Assembly: GCA_964563435.1 (NCBI GenBank)
Contig: CAZLXI010000009.1
Location: 1 to 64,000 of the forward strand
Length of the DNA stretch: 64,000 nt
Direction: 5' to 3'
Source of the DNA: Leadbetterella sp964563435
Lineage (GTDB): Bacteria > Bacteroidota > Bacteroidia > Cytophagales > Spirosomataceae
Below the pieces are notes generated by a model. That model worked only from the letters and a program-made list of their open reading frames with translations, ran no database searches and was not told the origin of the DNA. Positions 35,239 to 43,736 of this stretch are shown one piece after another. A program made the position numbers and the translations under genes. Each line of letters starts with the position of its first letter. Position 1 is the stretch's first letter.

Positions 35239-36956
35239 AAAAATATATATTACTTCTTGTCCTGACCGGTATTGCGTTGGGTCTCCGCCTGTACAGGCTG
35301 GACTCCCGGGGGCTGATCACGGATGAAAAATTTACCCTTCTCAATGCCAATGGCTTCTGGGTAGGAGGGGCCAACCAGTCGGCCTTTAAAAAAGACTGGT
35401 TCACGGCAGCCGATTTCTGGGAAGAAAAAGGAATACGCGATTACCTGGATGCCACTGCGCATGCCGACTTCGGAACGCATATTGTGCATAACGCGGTGCT
35501 GCATTACTGGATGAAGGCCTTCGGGAACTCGGACTTTGCGGTGCGTTTGCCAGCTACGATCTTTAATGTGCTCACGGTCATCCTGATCTTCCTGATGGTA
35601 CTCCGCTATTTTGGAAGCTACCGGATGGCCTTCCTGGCCGGGCTTTTGCTGGCACTTGACCCGCTGAATGTAGCGCAGAGCCATATTGCCAGGAGCTATC
35701 CGTTATCCTTTTTCCTGATCGTCCTTAGTACGGAATACTTTATACGGATCGTTCGGGGCGGGGCATCGGCAAAAAACTTTATCTTTTATGCTTTACTGAC
35801 GGGGTTGGCCATGCTCAACCATTACATCAACTTCTTTGTACCGCTGGCGCATATTCTGGCCTTTCTGGCCCTGCGGAATAAAGCACATTTGTGGCGGGGC
35901 TTTATCGGCGCCGCAGTTTTCAATGCGGCTCTGCTTTTCTACTGGTTCAACTGGGGCGGCGGCTATACCGCTATGGATTTCCTCAAAGAAAAAAACGAGC
36001 TGCACAAGCAGATCGCTGAGAATGAAAACGATGAGTTGAGCGGAACCATTCAGAAAGCCACCCCGGATCTGATCGCTAAAAAGGCGATCGGTTTGTACTA
36101 CGACATCAGCGTGCTGGGGCACGGACTCTTTGAAAGAATAAAGGGGGTTAAGGTCTTTCTGAGCTCCTTTTTGTTCTTTATGGCGGTGATGGTAGCCGTA
36201 CGATATAAAAAACGCCCATGGGTGCGGTTCGGATCCGTGGCATTGGCTTTGATGATCCTGGCCCTGCAGGCGCAGTACATTACAGGTATCCTGGTGTCGG
36301 CCGCCATTTTCCTGATCCTGTATTTTGCCTGGGGCGCCCTGAGGGAAAGCTATGCGCTCGAAGCAGAAAAGGGGCGTTTTGTGCTGTTACTGACCGGTTT
36401 TCTGATGCTGACCCTGCCTATACTCTTTGTGATCAACGATGCCTTCAGTAATGGAAATACCACCAGCCTTACCCATCGGTATATCGGTAATGCTTCCCCT
36501 TTTGTAGTGATCATTATGGCGGTTGGGATGGTCAGGGCGGCGGATTTCCGGTTCGGATTTCTGTTATGGGTGGCTCTTGCGGCCGTTGTGCAGGCGGGAA
36601 GCGTCAGAAAGGGTTTAAAAAATTATTTTGCAGACCGATCGGTTTACAATGCCTACTTTGTTCCGGCAAGAGTGAGCAATCCGTACAGGAGGGTGGCGGA
36701 GGAGCTGGGAGCTCGGGCCTTACCCGGAGATACCATCGTCATTCCCGGAGCCTATAAGGACAAATACCAGGAACGGTTTCACCAGGACATGGAAATATCC
36801 TACAAAGACGCGCAGTTTCTCAACCTCTACTTCAGCAGAAATTTTACTGTGCCGCAGAAGGTAGACCGTCATGAACGTGAAAAACTGTACCTGAAAAAGA
36901 AGAATGGAGAAAAAGTACTTATTTTTGATTTTAAAGGCGAGGAATACAGGTATTAA
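35235..36956 (+). CDS. ArnT/PMT-like integral membrane glycosyltransferase
   Basis: This 573-residue protein has about ten or more hydrophobic segments. Its first luminal loop has the acidic pair of GT-C enzymes (LITDEKFTLLNANGFW), and HIARSYPLSFF follows, typical of PMT_2/ArnT-type transferases that take sugar from a polyprenyl phosphate donor outside the inner membrane. The C-terminal 110 residues are a soluble periplasmic domain. It overlaps the preceding GT2 gene by 4 bases. The acceptor, whether lipid A, a glycan or a protein, is unknown. Confidence 0.8.
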   Translation: MKKYILLLVLTGIALGLRLYRLDSRGLITDEKFTLLNANGFWVGGANQSAFKKDWFTAADFWEEKGIRDYLDATAHADFGTHIVHNAVLHYWMKAFGNSDFAVRLPATIFNVLTVILIFLMVLRYFGSYRMAFLAGLLLALDPLNVAQSHIARSYPLSFFLIVLSTEYFIRIVRGGASAKNFIFYALLTGLAMLNHYINFFVPLAHILAFLALRNKAHLWRGFIGAAVFNAALLFYWFNWGGGYTAMDFLKEKNELHKQIAENENDELSGTIQKATPDLIAKKAIGLYYDISVLGHGLFERIKGVKVFLSSFLFFMAVMVAVRYKKRPWVRFGSVALALMILALQAQYITGILVSAAIFLILYFAWGALRESYALEAEKGRFVLLLTGFLMLTLPILFVINDAFSNGNTTSLTHRYIGNASPFVVIIMAVGMVRAADFRFGFLLWVALAAVVQAGSVRKGLKNYFADRSVYNAYFVPARVSNPYRRVAEELGARALPGDTIVIPGAYKDKYQERFHQDMEISYKDAQFLNLYFSRNFTVPQKVDRHEREKLYLKKKNGEKVLIFDFKGEEYRY

Positions 36957-37037
36957 TTGGCAATTGATAATTGAGGACTTTCGTTCGGAACGATGTGTCT
37001 TGAACTCAATATCCGATACTCACTACCCGGAACTAAT

Positions 37038-37964
37038 ATGAAAATTAAGATCATCATGCCGGTTTTTAATGACTGGGAAGCGCTTAAGCTCCTGGTCACC
37101 AGAACCGATGAATTATATAAGAACAAAGGATATCGCATTTCCTACCTGGCGGTCGACGACTGCTCCAGTATCCCTTATGATGCAGCAGACTTTAAAGATT
37201 TTGATATTCAGGTGCTCCACCTGATCAGCAACCAGGGGCATCAGCGGGCCATTGCCATCGGGCTTTCTTATTTTGCCGATAACCGCGATGCCGATATTGT
37301 GATCGTAATGGATTCAGACGGTGAGGACCAGCCGGAGCATATCGAAGACCTGCTGACAAAAGCAGAGGCGGCGCCGGACAAGATCATCTTTGCTCAGAGA
37401 AAAAAACGTACGGAGTCTTTCCTGTTCCGTTTTTTTTACCGTATCTATAAGCTGGTTTTTAAGCTCCTGACCGGAAATATCATTACTTTCGGGAACTACA
37501 GTCTTATTCCTGCCCACTTGGTCAGGAAGCTGGCCAATGTTTCGGAGCTTTGGAATAACTATCCCGGCGCCATTATCCGGTCACGGCTCCCCTTTGATTC
37601 CGTACCGCTCGACCGGGGTGTGCGCCTTGCCGGCCAGTCGAAAATGAACTTTAGTGCCCTGGTATTGCACGGCATGAGCGCGGTCTCGGTTTTCCTGGAT
37701 GTGACGGCCGTTCGGATCGTGATGTTTGCGGCGGTGATGATTGTTTCATCGGTGATCGGGGCCTTTGTGGCGCTTTACTTTAAATTTGTGCTGGAGCAGG
37801 CCACGCCGGGTTGGGCCACCAGCGTCATATCGGGGCTGTTTATCGTTTTTATACAAGGATTTTTTATTGCCCTTTTCATTCTTTTTATGGTGTTGAGCTC
37901 CCGGAGGTATACCAGTTTTATCCCGTATTTCGGATATAAGAAATTCATTGAATCTGTAGAGTAG
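37038..37964 (+). CDS. Membrane glycosyltransferase family 2
   Basis: The ATG at 37038 gives 308 residues beginning MKIKIIMPVFNDWEAL; an earlier start at 36993 would add 15 residues read from spacer DNA. Motifs are VDDCSSIP, a NQGHQRAIAIG helix and VMDSDGEDQPEH with the metal-binding Asp residues; two C-terminal membrane helices follow (about 225-250 and 260-290). It is similar in layout to the GT2 at 34273 and probably makes a second lipid-linked sugar for the same pathway. The stop TAG overlaps by one base the GTG start of the next small gene. Confidence 0.88.
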   Translation: MKIKIIMPVFNDWEALKLLVTRTDELYKNKGYRISYLAVDDCSSIPYDAADFKDFDIQVLHLISNQGHQRAIAIGLSYFADNRDADIVIVMDSDGEDQPEHIEDLLTKAEAAPDKIIFAQRKKRTESFLFRFFYRIYKLVFKLLTGNIITFGNYSLIPAHLVRKLANVSELWNNYPGAIIRSRLPFDSVPLDRGVRLAGQSKMNFSALVLHGMSAVSVFLDVTAVRIVMFAAVMIVSSVIGAFVALYFKFVLEQATPGWATSVISGLFIVFIQGFFIALFILFMVLSSRRYTSFIPYFGYKKFIESVE

Positions 37965-38146
37965 TGAGCTTTTCAGAATACCTCATATCGAAAAAGATCG
38001 ATGCCGGTCGTTTCAAAACCGCCGAACCGGAGCTGTTTCGCGAGTGGGAGGAGGAGTTCGGACACATGCACCCGGAAAGCTTTACGGCACGGAAGAGGTA
38101 CAGGATCAATCCGCTGAGAAGGAAATACCGCTTAAGTGGACAGTGA
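37964..38146 (+). CDS. Small conserved Bacteroidota protein (60 aa)
   Basis: It starts with GTG at 37964, sharing one base with the stop of the GT2 gene (TAGTG), which suggests coupling. The 60-residue sequence (FSEYLISKKIDAGRF, EWEEEFGHMHPESFTARKR, YRINPLRRKYRL) is a pattern I recognise from many genomes of the phylum. Its function is unknown. It is helical and basic at the C-terminus, with no signal peptide. Confidence 0.75.
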   Translation: MSFSEYLISKKIDAGRFKTAEPELFREWEEEFGHMHPESFTARKRYRINPLRRKYRLSGQ

Positions 38147-38212
38147 ACAACTAACAGTGAACAGCTATGGTACATTTAGTCACTTATTATATTGTTCACT
38201 GTTCACTTTTTT
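38135..38212 (+). terminator. Terminator of the glycosylation group, repeat-derived
   Basis: AGTGGACAGTGAACA (38135-38149) pairs with TGTTCACTGTTCACT (38193-38207), 15 bp with one G-U pair, followed by six Ts. The first arm overlaps the last codons of the 60-aa gene. The sequence resembles repeats near 50785 and 63126. Confidence 0.65.
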
Positions 38213-38284
38213 AACTATCCAACTTTCGTTGTTTCAAAAAATAAAAAAATACACTAACTTGCACCCAAAATACATCGAATATTT

Positions 38285-38665
38285 ATGAATTTTCCTGAAG
38301 GAATCAAATACACCGAAGAACATGAATGGATCAGCCTTGACGGGGATGTTGCTACCATTGGCATTACCGACTTTGCACAGGGCGAATTAGGGGATATTGT
38401 CTTTGTAGAGGTGGAAACCGTGGGCGAATCACTGGCTGAGAATGAAGTTTTTGGTACCGTGGAAGCTGTGAAGACCGTTTCGGATCTTTACCTGCCCGTA
38501 AGTGGAGAGGTGCTGGAGGTGAACGAAAGACTGGCCGACGAGCCCGAGCTGATCAATAATGACCCTTTCGGAGAGGGTTGGATTATTAAGCTGAAGGTAG
38601 ATAATGTAGCAGACCTGGAGGGATTGATGGATGTAGATGCCTACAAAGAATCGGTGGGGCATTGA
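38285..38665 (+). CDS. gcvH: Glycine cleavage system H protein
   Basis: The 126-residue protein is of normal length for GcvH, the lipoylated carrier that shuttles the aminomethyl group between the P, T and L proteins of the glycine cleavage complex. The lipoyl attachment site is Lys63 in GTVEAVKTVSDLYLPVSG, and FAQGELGDIVFVE is the usual N-terminal segment. The gcvP, gcvT and lpd genes are not in the window. A terminator follows 30 bases after the stop. Confidence 0.97.
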   Translation: MNFPEGIKYTEEHEWISLDGDVATIGITDFAQGELGDIVFVEVETVGESLAENEVFGTVEAVKTVSDLYLPVSGEVLEVNERLADEPELINNDPFGEGWIIKLKVDNVADLEGLMDVDAYKESVGH

Positions 38666-38694
38666 TTATGAACAGGAAAGATTGAAATAACAGG

Positions 38695-38719
38695 TAGCCC
38701 ATGATTGGGCTATTTTTTT
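38695..38719 (+). terminator. Rho-independent terminator after gcvH
   Basis: TAGCCC (38695-38700) and GGGCTA (38707-38712) form a six-base stem with a six-base loop, followed by seven Ts (38713-38719). It ends gcvH transcription 9 bases before the pyrC start. Confidence 0.75.
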
Positions 38720-38727
38720 GTATACGA

Positions 38728-40002
38728 ATGAAGCTGGTAATTCAAAACGTTAAAGTTGCAGACAAACACTCTTCTTTCAAGGGGAAAACCGTCAGCCTCC
38801 GCATTGAAGGAGGACTGATCTCTGAAATATCCGATGGTCTCTTAACCGGGGGGAATGCCGAAGTTTTTGATGCCACGGGAATGAGCGTCTCTCCCGGTTG
38901 GATAGACGGCGGTGTCCATTTTAAAGATCCGGGATACGAATGGCTGGATGACCTGGATTCGCTGAGCGAGGCAGCAGCACACGGCGGTTTTACCCGGGTG
39001 CTGGGTTTTCCGAATACGCAACCGGTGGTGCAGAGTAAAGAAGCCATCAGCTACTTTACCCGTTTCAACAGCCGGAATGCGGTACAGTTGCTTAACCTGG
39101 CGGCCGTAACGCGCAACTGCAAAGGAGAGGATTTTACCGACATGATCGATCTGAAAAGGGGAGGAGCTGCCGGTTTCTCCGACGGGAAGGAGGCTATCCA
39201 GAACTCGGATATTTTTCTCAAAACCCTCCAATACCTTGAGCCCCTGGATACGGTGCTGGTGGTGAAGTCGGAAGACCGCTATTTAAGCATGTACGGACAG
39301 ATGCATGAAGGCATCACCAGCACCTTACTGGGGATGAAGGGGATTCCTTCGGCCGGGGAGGAGCTGATGATCATGCGGAATCTCAAGCTCCTGGAATACA
39401 GCGGAGTAAGATCGGAAAGAGCTATCCTGCACTTTTCCACCATCTCCACCCGGGGGTCGGTGGAACTGATCCGGGAAGCAAAGGAAAAAGGCCTGCCCGT
39501 TTCCTGTGATATTGCTGCCCACCACCTGGTATTTACGGAAGAAGATCTGATGGGCTTTGACACCAGCCTGAAAGTGTATCCGCCGTTTCGCTCCGGGGAA
39601 GACATTGACGCCCTGAAAGCAGGGCTGGCCGATGGCACCATCGATATGATCGTATCCGACCATAACTCCTGGGATGAAGAACACAAGACCCTTGAATTTG
39701 ACGCCGCCGAGTTTGGTGCTATTGGCCTGCAGACCGTCTTTCCCGTGGCTCTGAAATATATCGGGCTTGAAAATACCCTGGAGAAAATGGTATATAGACC
39801 TGCTGAGATCTTCAGGCTGAATACAGGCCGTATCGAAAAAGATCAGGTGGCCGACCTGACCCTGTTTTCCGAGAGTGAAGAATATATCTTTAGTACGGAA
39901 AGGGTGAGGTCGAAAGGTAAGAATTCGCCATTCATTGGAAAAACATTGCAAGGAATGGCCAAAGCCGTATTAAGTAACGGTATTTTTAAAAAGGTGAATT
40001 GA
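38728..40002 (+). CDS. pyrC: Dihydroorotase homologue with altered metal ligands
   Basis: The ATG at 38728 gives 424 residues starting MKLVIQNVKV; an earlier start at 38701 would lie inside the terminator. The amidohydrolase barrel of dihydroorotase (dihydroorotate formation from carbamoyl aspartate, pyrimidine pathway) is clear: DPGYEWLDDL, GFTRVLGFPNTQPV, HFSTISTRGSVELIREAK, HHLVFTEEDL, YPPFRSGEDIDAL. The first metal motif, usually DxHxHxRxPG, reads DGGVHFKDPG (60-69), so the first His and the Arg are lost, and DHAPH reads DHNSW. It may be inactive like the PyrC-prime partner of aspartate transcarbamoylase, or use fewer metals. It is followed by DUF4199 genes. Confidence 0.8.
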   Translation: MKLVIQNVKVADKHSSFKGKTVSLRIEGGLISEISDGLLTGGNAEVFDATGMSVSPGWIDGGVHFKDPGYEWLDDLDSLSEAAAHGGFTRVLGFPNTQPVVQSKEAISYFTRFNSRNAVQLLNLAAVTRNCKGEDFTDMIDLKRGGAAGFSDGKEAIQNSDIFLKTLQYLEPLDTVLVVKSEDRYLSMYGQMHEGITSTLLGMKGIPSAGEELMIMRNLKLLEYSGVRSERAILHFSTISTRGSVELIREAKEKGLPVSCDIAAHHLVFTEEDLMGFDTSLKVYPPFRSGEDIDALKAGLADGTIDMIVSDHNSWDEEHKTLEFDAAEFGAIGLQTVFPVALKYIGLENTLEKMVYRPAEIFRLNTGRIEKDQVADLTLFSESEEYIFSTERVRSKGKNSPFIGKTLQGMAKAVLSNGIFKKVN

Positions 40003-40511
40003 TGCAGAAAGTATTAAAAATTACGCTTATTTTTGGCGCACTGGCAGGGTTAGCTTACTTTTTGTTTTTTCTTTTAATGTATTTTACCATAGAAAATCCC
40101 CTGGGAAATAAGCTGGCTCCGCTTGGATTGCAGGTTATTGTGATCCTGTACGGGATCTGGTATTTTAAAAAGAGTTCGAATAATTACCTGCATTTTTTTG
40201 AAGGGTTTACAATCGGATTCGGCGGTAATCTTCTGGCGGCACTTTTAAGCGGATTACTGATGTATCTTTTCCTGGAGTTGGTGGATATACAGCCTTTTAA
40301 GGTGTGGATCAGCGAAAGTGTGGCTTTCCTCCTTCAGGACAGAGAAAATAAAAAGGAGATCCTGTCGGATGAAGCCTATGCCCGTATGCTGGAAGCAGTA
40401 AAAAGCACGAAAACCTATATGGTGATCCCCGATCGGCTTATGGCCTCTTTTTGGGTGATTTTTCCGATGGGATTGTATGTAATGGCACTTAGAAAAATCA
40501 AACCTTTATAA
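40002..40511 (+). CDS. DUF4199 membrane protein
   Basis: The ATG at 40002 overlaps the pyrC stop by one base (TGATG); a TTG at 39999 is an alternative. The 169-residue protein has four hydrophobic segments (about 5-28, 37-53, 66-90 and 142-162) with a polar stretch at about 100-135, the pattern of DUF4199 proteins, which are common in Bacteroidota and of unknown role. The following gene is a second member, 2 bases away, so the two may be paralogues acting together in the inner membrane. Confidence 0.7.
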   Translation: MQKVLKITLIFGALAGLAYFLFFLLMYFTIENPLGNKLAPLGLQVIVILYGIWYFKKSSNNYLHFFEGFTIGFGGNLLAALLSGLLMYLFLELVDIQPFKVWISESVAFLLQDRENKKEILSDEAYARMLEAVKSTKTYMVIPDRLMASFWVIFPMGLYVMALRKIKPL

Positions 40512-40513
40512 AT

Positions 40514-41029
40514 ATGGAAAAAGTATCTACAGCTAGAATTGCCCTTAAATGGGGATTGATCTACGGTTTGTTAAGTATAGTGATCAACACCATCATCTAT
40601 ACATTTAATCTCTTATCTCAACAATGGATCAACTCGGTGGTTTCCATTGTGGTGTCTTTTGCAATACTTTACTTCGCCTTCAAGGAATTCAGGGACCTGA
40701 ACGGTGGTTTTATGAGCTTCGGACAAGGGCTTGGTCTGGGCATGCTGCTGTTTGTAACGGCGGGTGTTCTGGCTTCGGGCTATGATTTTGTTTATAAAAG
40801 ACTCATTGATCCGGGTATTGTAGACAAGCAGCTGGAGATTGTTGAAAGGCAGTATGAAAAGGCGGGCATGTCTCCCGAAATGATAGAGCAGGCGCTGGAA
40901 ACAGCAAAACCCTGGATGAACGGCCCACTGACCCCTGTGGTGATGATCTTCTCATTTGCTTTTATCGGTTTTATCTGTTCGCTCATCATGGCGGCCATCA
41001 TGAAGAAGAACCAGCCGGTGTTCGAATAA
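40514..41029 (+). CDS. DUF4199 membrane protein
   Basis: The 171-residue product has hydrophobic segments at about 10-30, 38-56, 70-92 and 140-165, with a charged helix (IVDKQLEIVERQYEKAGMSP) between the last two. The SFGQGLGLGMLLF segment is typical of DUF4199. Function is unknown. It lies between its paralogue and gldF with gaps of 2 bases on each side, so all belong to one transcript. Confidence 0.8.
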   Translation: MEKVSTARIALKWGLIYGLLSIVINTIIYTFNLLSQQWINSVVSIVVSFAILYFAFKEFRDLNGGFMSFGQGLGLGMLLFVTAGVLASGYDFVYKRLIDPGIVDKQLEIVERQYEKAGMSPEMIEQALETAKPWMNGPLTPVVMIFSFAFIGFICSLIMAAIMKKNQPVFE

Positions 41030-41031
41030 AT

Positions 41032-41757
41032 ATGTGGAGTATTTTTAGGAAAGAAGTTTCTGCATTTTTCAATTCGCTGATCGCTTATATTGTTATCGGG
41101 GTATTTTTATTGCTGAACGGGCTTCTGTTTTGGTTGTACCCCGAAACGAACATATTGGATTACGGTTATGCGGAGATGGACGGCTTTTTTCAGTGGTGCC
41201 CCTATATCTTCCTGTTTTTTGTGCCGGCCATTACGATGCGTATGTTCTCGGAAGAGCTGAGGTCGGGCACCATTGAGTTTCTGCTTACCCGTCCGGTTTC
41301 GGTGCCGGCAATCATAGGAGGCAAGTATTTCTCCTGTATCTTTATCCTGGTTCTGGCGCTGCTGCCCACGTTGATCTATTATATCAGCCTGTACATGCTG
41401 GGAAACCCGGAGGGAAATATTGACTCTGCCGCAGTGGCCGGTTCCTACTTTGGCCTCGTGCTGCTGGCGTCGGTTTATGCCGCTGTGGGTTTGTTCATGT
41501 CTTCCATTACCCGAAACCAGGTGATCGCCTTCCTGTTGACAGCTGTGGTATGCTATACCCTGTTTGCGGGGCTTGAGCAGATTTCCGGGCTGTTTTCGGG
41601 AGTTATTCAATATATATTATCTTACCTGGGTCTCAGCTTTCATTACAGTTCCCTCGGGAAGGGCATCATTGACAGCAGGGATGTTATCTGGTTTATGAGC
41701 GTCGCTTTCATTTTCCTGGTATTAACCTTGTCATCATTAAACAACATTAGAAAATGA
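41032..41757 (+). CDS. gldF: Gliding-motility ABC transporter permease GldF
   Basis: The 241-residue protein has six membrane helices and the ABC-2 permease pattern SEELRSGTIEFLLTRPVSVP, matching GldF. In Flavobacterium johnsoniae GldF acts with GldA (ATPase) and GldG (periplasmic partner) in a transporter needed for gliding. Here the expected gldG does not follow; the next gene, overlapping by 4 bases, is a PhzF homologue. GldG and GldA must lie elsewhere or be missing. The gene belongs to the pyrC-DUF4199 transcript. Confidence 0.88.
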   Translation: MWSIFRKEVSAFFNSLIAYIVIGVFLLLNGLLFWLYPETNILDYGYAEMDGFFQWCPYIFLFFVPAITMRMFSEELRSGTIEFLLTRPVSVPAIIGGKYFSCIFILVLALLPTLIYYISLYMLGNPEGNIDSAAVAGSYFGLVLLASVYAAVGLFMSSITRNQVIAFLLTAVVCYTLFAGLEQISGLFSGVIQYILSYLGLSFHYSSLGKGIIDSRDVIWFMSVAFIFLVLTLSSLNNIRK

Positions 41758-42548
41758 TCTCATTAAAGATTTTTCACATCAATTCTTTCAGCGCGGAAGA
41801 TTTTAAAGGGAACCCGGCGGGGGTGGTGCCGCTTGATTTTTGGATCTCAGATACTTTGATGCAGAAAATCGCTAATCAGAACGGGCTGTCGGCCACCGCT
41901 TTTTTCGTTAAAACTGTTCGGGGCTTCTACATCCGCTGGTTTACACCGGAAGTGGAGGTGCCCACGATTTGCGGACACGCCACCCTGGCCAGCGGCTATG
42001 TACTCACCGAATATATGGGCCATCCCGAAGACCGGATCCTGTTCGAATCAAACAGCGGCGACCTCGAATTCGTAAAAAAGGACGACATCTATTACCTCGA
42101 CTTCCCGGCATTTGTACCGGTGGAGGCGGAGTTTGATTTTCCCTTCCAGAAAGTGCTTGGCATAAAGCCGGTGCGTGTTTTACAGGCCCATGAGGACGTT
42201 ATGGCTGTTTTCAACTCCGAGGAAGAGATTCTGAGGCTCCGTCCGGACTTCAGCGCTTTATCCCGTCTGAAAGCCCGCGGACTTATTGTTACCGCACCGG
42301 GGAATAAGGTGGATTTTGTTTCCCGTTTTTTTGCGCCGGGTCTTGGGACCAACGAAGACCCCGTGACCGGCTCTTCCTTTACCAAGCTGTTTCCTTACTG
42401 GGCAAAAGAGCTGAACAAAACCATTTTTGAGGCCTATCAGCTCTCTGAAAGAGGAGGAAAGGTGACGGGAGAATACCGGGGTGACCGGGTGCTGATCGGA
42501 GGAGATGCCATGCCCTATCTGCAGGGGGAAATATATATCAAAAATTAG
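41754..42548 (+). CDS. PhzF-family protein with altered catalytic site
   Basis: The 264-residue protein has the PhzF/diaminopimelate-epimerase-like fold: FKGNPAGVVPLDFW, RWFTPEVEVPTICGHATLAS, and RFFAPGLGTNEDPVTGSSFT. In PhzF isomerases the general acid/base is the Glu of the SETAF motif; here that motif reads SATAF, with Ala at residue 47 (codon GCC). The protein may therefore be a non-enzymatic or altered member. It starts inside the end of gldF (ATGA overlap), so it is co-translated with that permease. Substrate unknown. Confidence 0.85.
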   Translation: MISLKIFHINSFSAEDFKGNPAGVVPLDFWISDTLMQKIANQNGLSATAFFVKTVRGFYIRWFTPEVEVPTICGHATLASGYVLTEYMGHPEDRILFESNSGDLEFVKKDDIYYLDFPAFVPVEAEFDFPFQKVLGIKPVRVLQAHEDVMAVFNSEEEILRLRPDFSALSRLKARGLIVTAPGNKVDFVSRFFAPGLGTNEDPVTGSSFTKLFPYWAKELNKTIFEAYQLSERGGKVTGEYRGDRVLIGGDAMPYLQGEIYIKN

Positions 42549-42587
42549 TAAGGGTCAAGTGTTCTGACTACAATATTTGGGCATTTA

Positions 42588-42620
42588 CTTGACAACCCCT
42601 GTTCCGATTTTGTACTTTTG
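42588..42620 (+). promoter_or_regulatory. queA operon promoter
   Basis: CTTG at 42588-42591 and TACTTTTG at 42613-42620 are 21 bases apart, a good match to the Bacteroidota -33/-7 pattern. Transcription would begin about 60 bases before the queA ATG at 42684. Confidence 0.6.
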
Positions 42621-42683
42621 CGCTTATTTTAAACAAAAAGGGCTGCTTCCCAAGGGTATCGGCAGCTCAATTAACCGTGTGTA

Positions 42684-43736
42684 ATGAAATTATCATCGTT
42701 TAAGTTTGATCTTCCCAATAGCCTGATCGCACAACATCCATATGAAAACCGGGACGGAGCCCGGATGATGGTACTGCACAGAAAATCCGGCAAAATAGAA
42801 CACAAGAAATTTACGGATATTATCGACTATTTCGGTGATGGCGACGTGATGGTAGCCAATGATACCAAAGTATTTCCGGCCCGTTTGTACGGCTCGAAAG
42901 AAAAGACCGGTGCCAAGATAGAGGTTTTCCTGCTTCGTGAGCTTAATCGTGAAATGCGGCTTTGGGATGTGCTGGTAGACCCGGCCCGGAAGATTAGGGT
43001 AGGAAACAAGCTGTATTTCGGTGACAGTGACCTGGTGGCTGAGGTGATCGACAATACGACTTCAAGAGGACGGACCATCCGTTTTCTTTTTGACGGAAAT
43101 CATGAAGAGATGATGGCCGCCATCTACCAGTTGGGAGAAACCCCGATCCCTAAAGATATTCTTCAACGGGAAGTGGCCGACCATGATGAAGAACGTTTTC
43201 AGACCATCTTTGCGGCGAACGAAGGCGCAGTGGCCGCACCGATAGCCGGAATGCACTTCACCAAGAATATAGTGCGTAAAATGGAGATCAACGGGGTAGA
43301 CTTTGTACCGCTTACCCTGCATATCGGTATCGGAACTTTCCGCCAGGTGGAAGTAGAGGATCTGACCAAACATAAAACCGATTCGGAGAATTTCTCAATA
43401 CCGGAGAAGACCTGTGATGTGGTTAACCGCGCTCTGGATGAAAGCAGGCGTGTATGCGCTATCGGAAGTACCTCCCTGCGGGCCATGGAGTCGTCGGTTT
43501 CGGCCAATAACCGCCTGAAACCGCTGGAAAACTCGTGGACGGATAAGTTCATCTTCCCGCCATTTGATTTTAAGATAGCCAACGCGCTGCTGACCAACTT
43601 CCATTTGCCGGAGTCTATCCTGCTGATGACCACCTGTGCTTTCGGCGGTTACGAAACCGTGATCGAAGCCTACCAGGTAGCGATTAAGGAGAAATATCGG
43701 TTCTTTACGTATGGGGATGCGATGTTGATTATTTAA
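42684..43736 (+). CDS. queA: S-adenosylmethionine:tRNA ribosyltransferase-isomerase
   Basis: The 350-residue protein is QueA, which adds the ribosyl part of SAM to preQ1 at tRNA position 34 to give epoxyqueuosine. Clear motifs are the N-terminal LPNSLIAQHPYENRDGARMM, NDTKVFPARL, PAPIAGMHF-like VAAPIAGMHFTKN, LHIGIGTFRQVEVEDLTKHK and TNFHLPESILLMTTCAFGG. Length is normal. The stop overlaps the ispD start (TAATG), so both share a transcript with meaB. Confidence 0.97.
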   Translation: MKLSSFKFDLPNSLIAQHPYENRDGARMMVLHRKSGKIEHKKFTDIIDYFGDGDVMVANDTKVFPARLYGSKEKTGAKIEVFLLRELNREMRLWDVLVDPARKIRVGNKLYFGDSDLVAEVIDNTTSRGRTIRFLFDGNHEEMMAAIYQLGETPIPKDILQREVADHDEERFQTIFAANEGAVAAPIAGMHFTKNIVRKMEINGVDFVPLTLHIGIGTFRQVEVEDLTKHKTDSENFSIPEKTCDVVNRALDESRRVCAIGSTSLRAMESSVSANNRLKPLENSWTDKFIFPPFDFKIANALLTNFHLPESILLMTTCAFGGYETVIEAYQVAIKEKYRFFTYGDAMLII

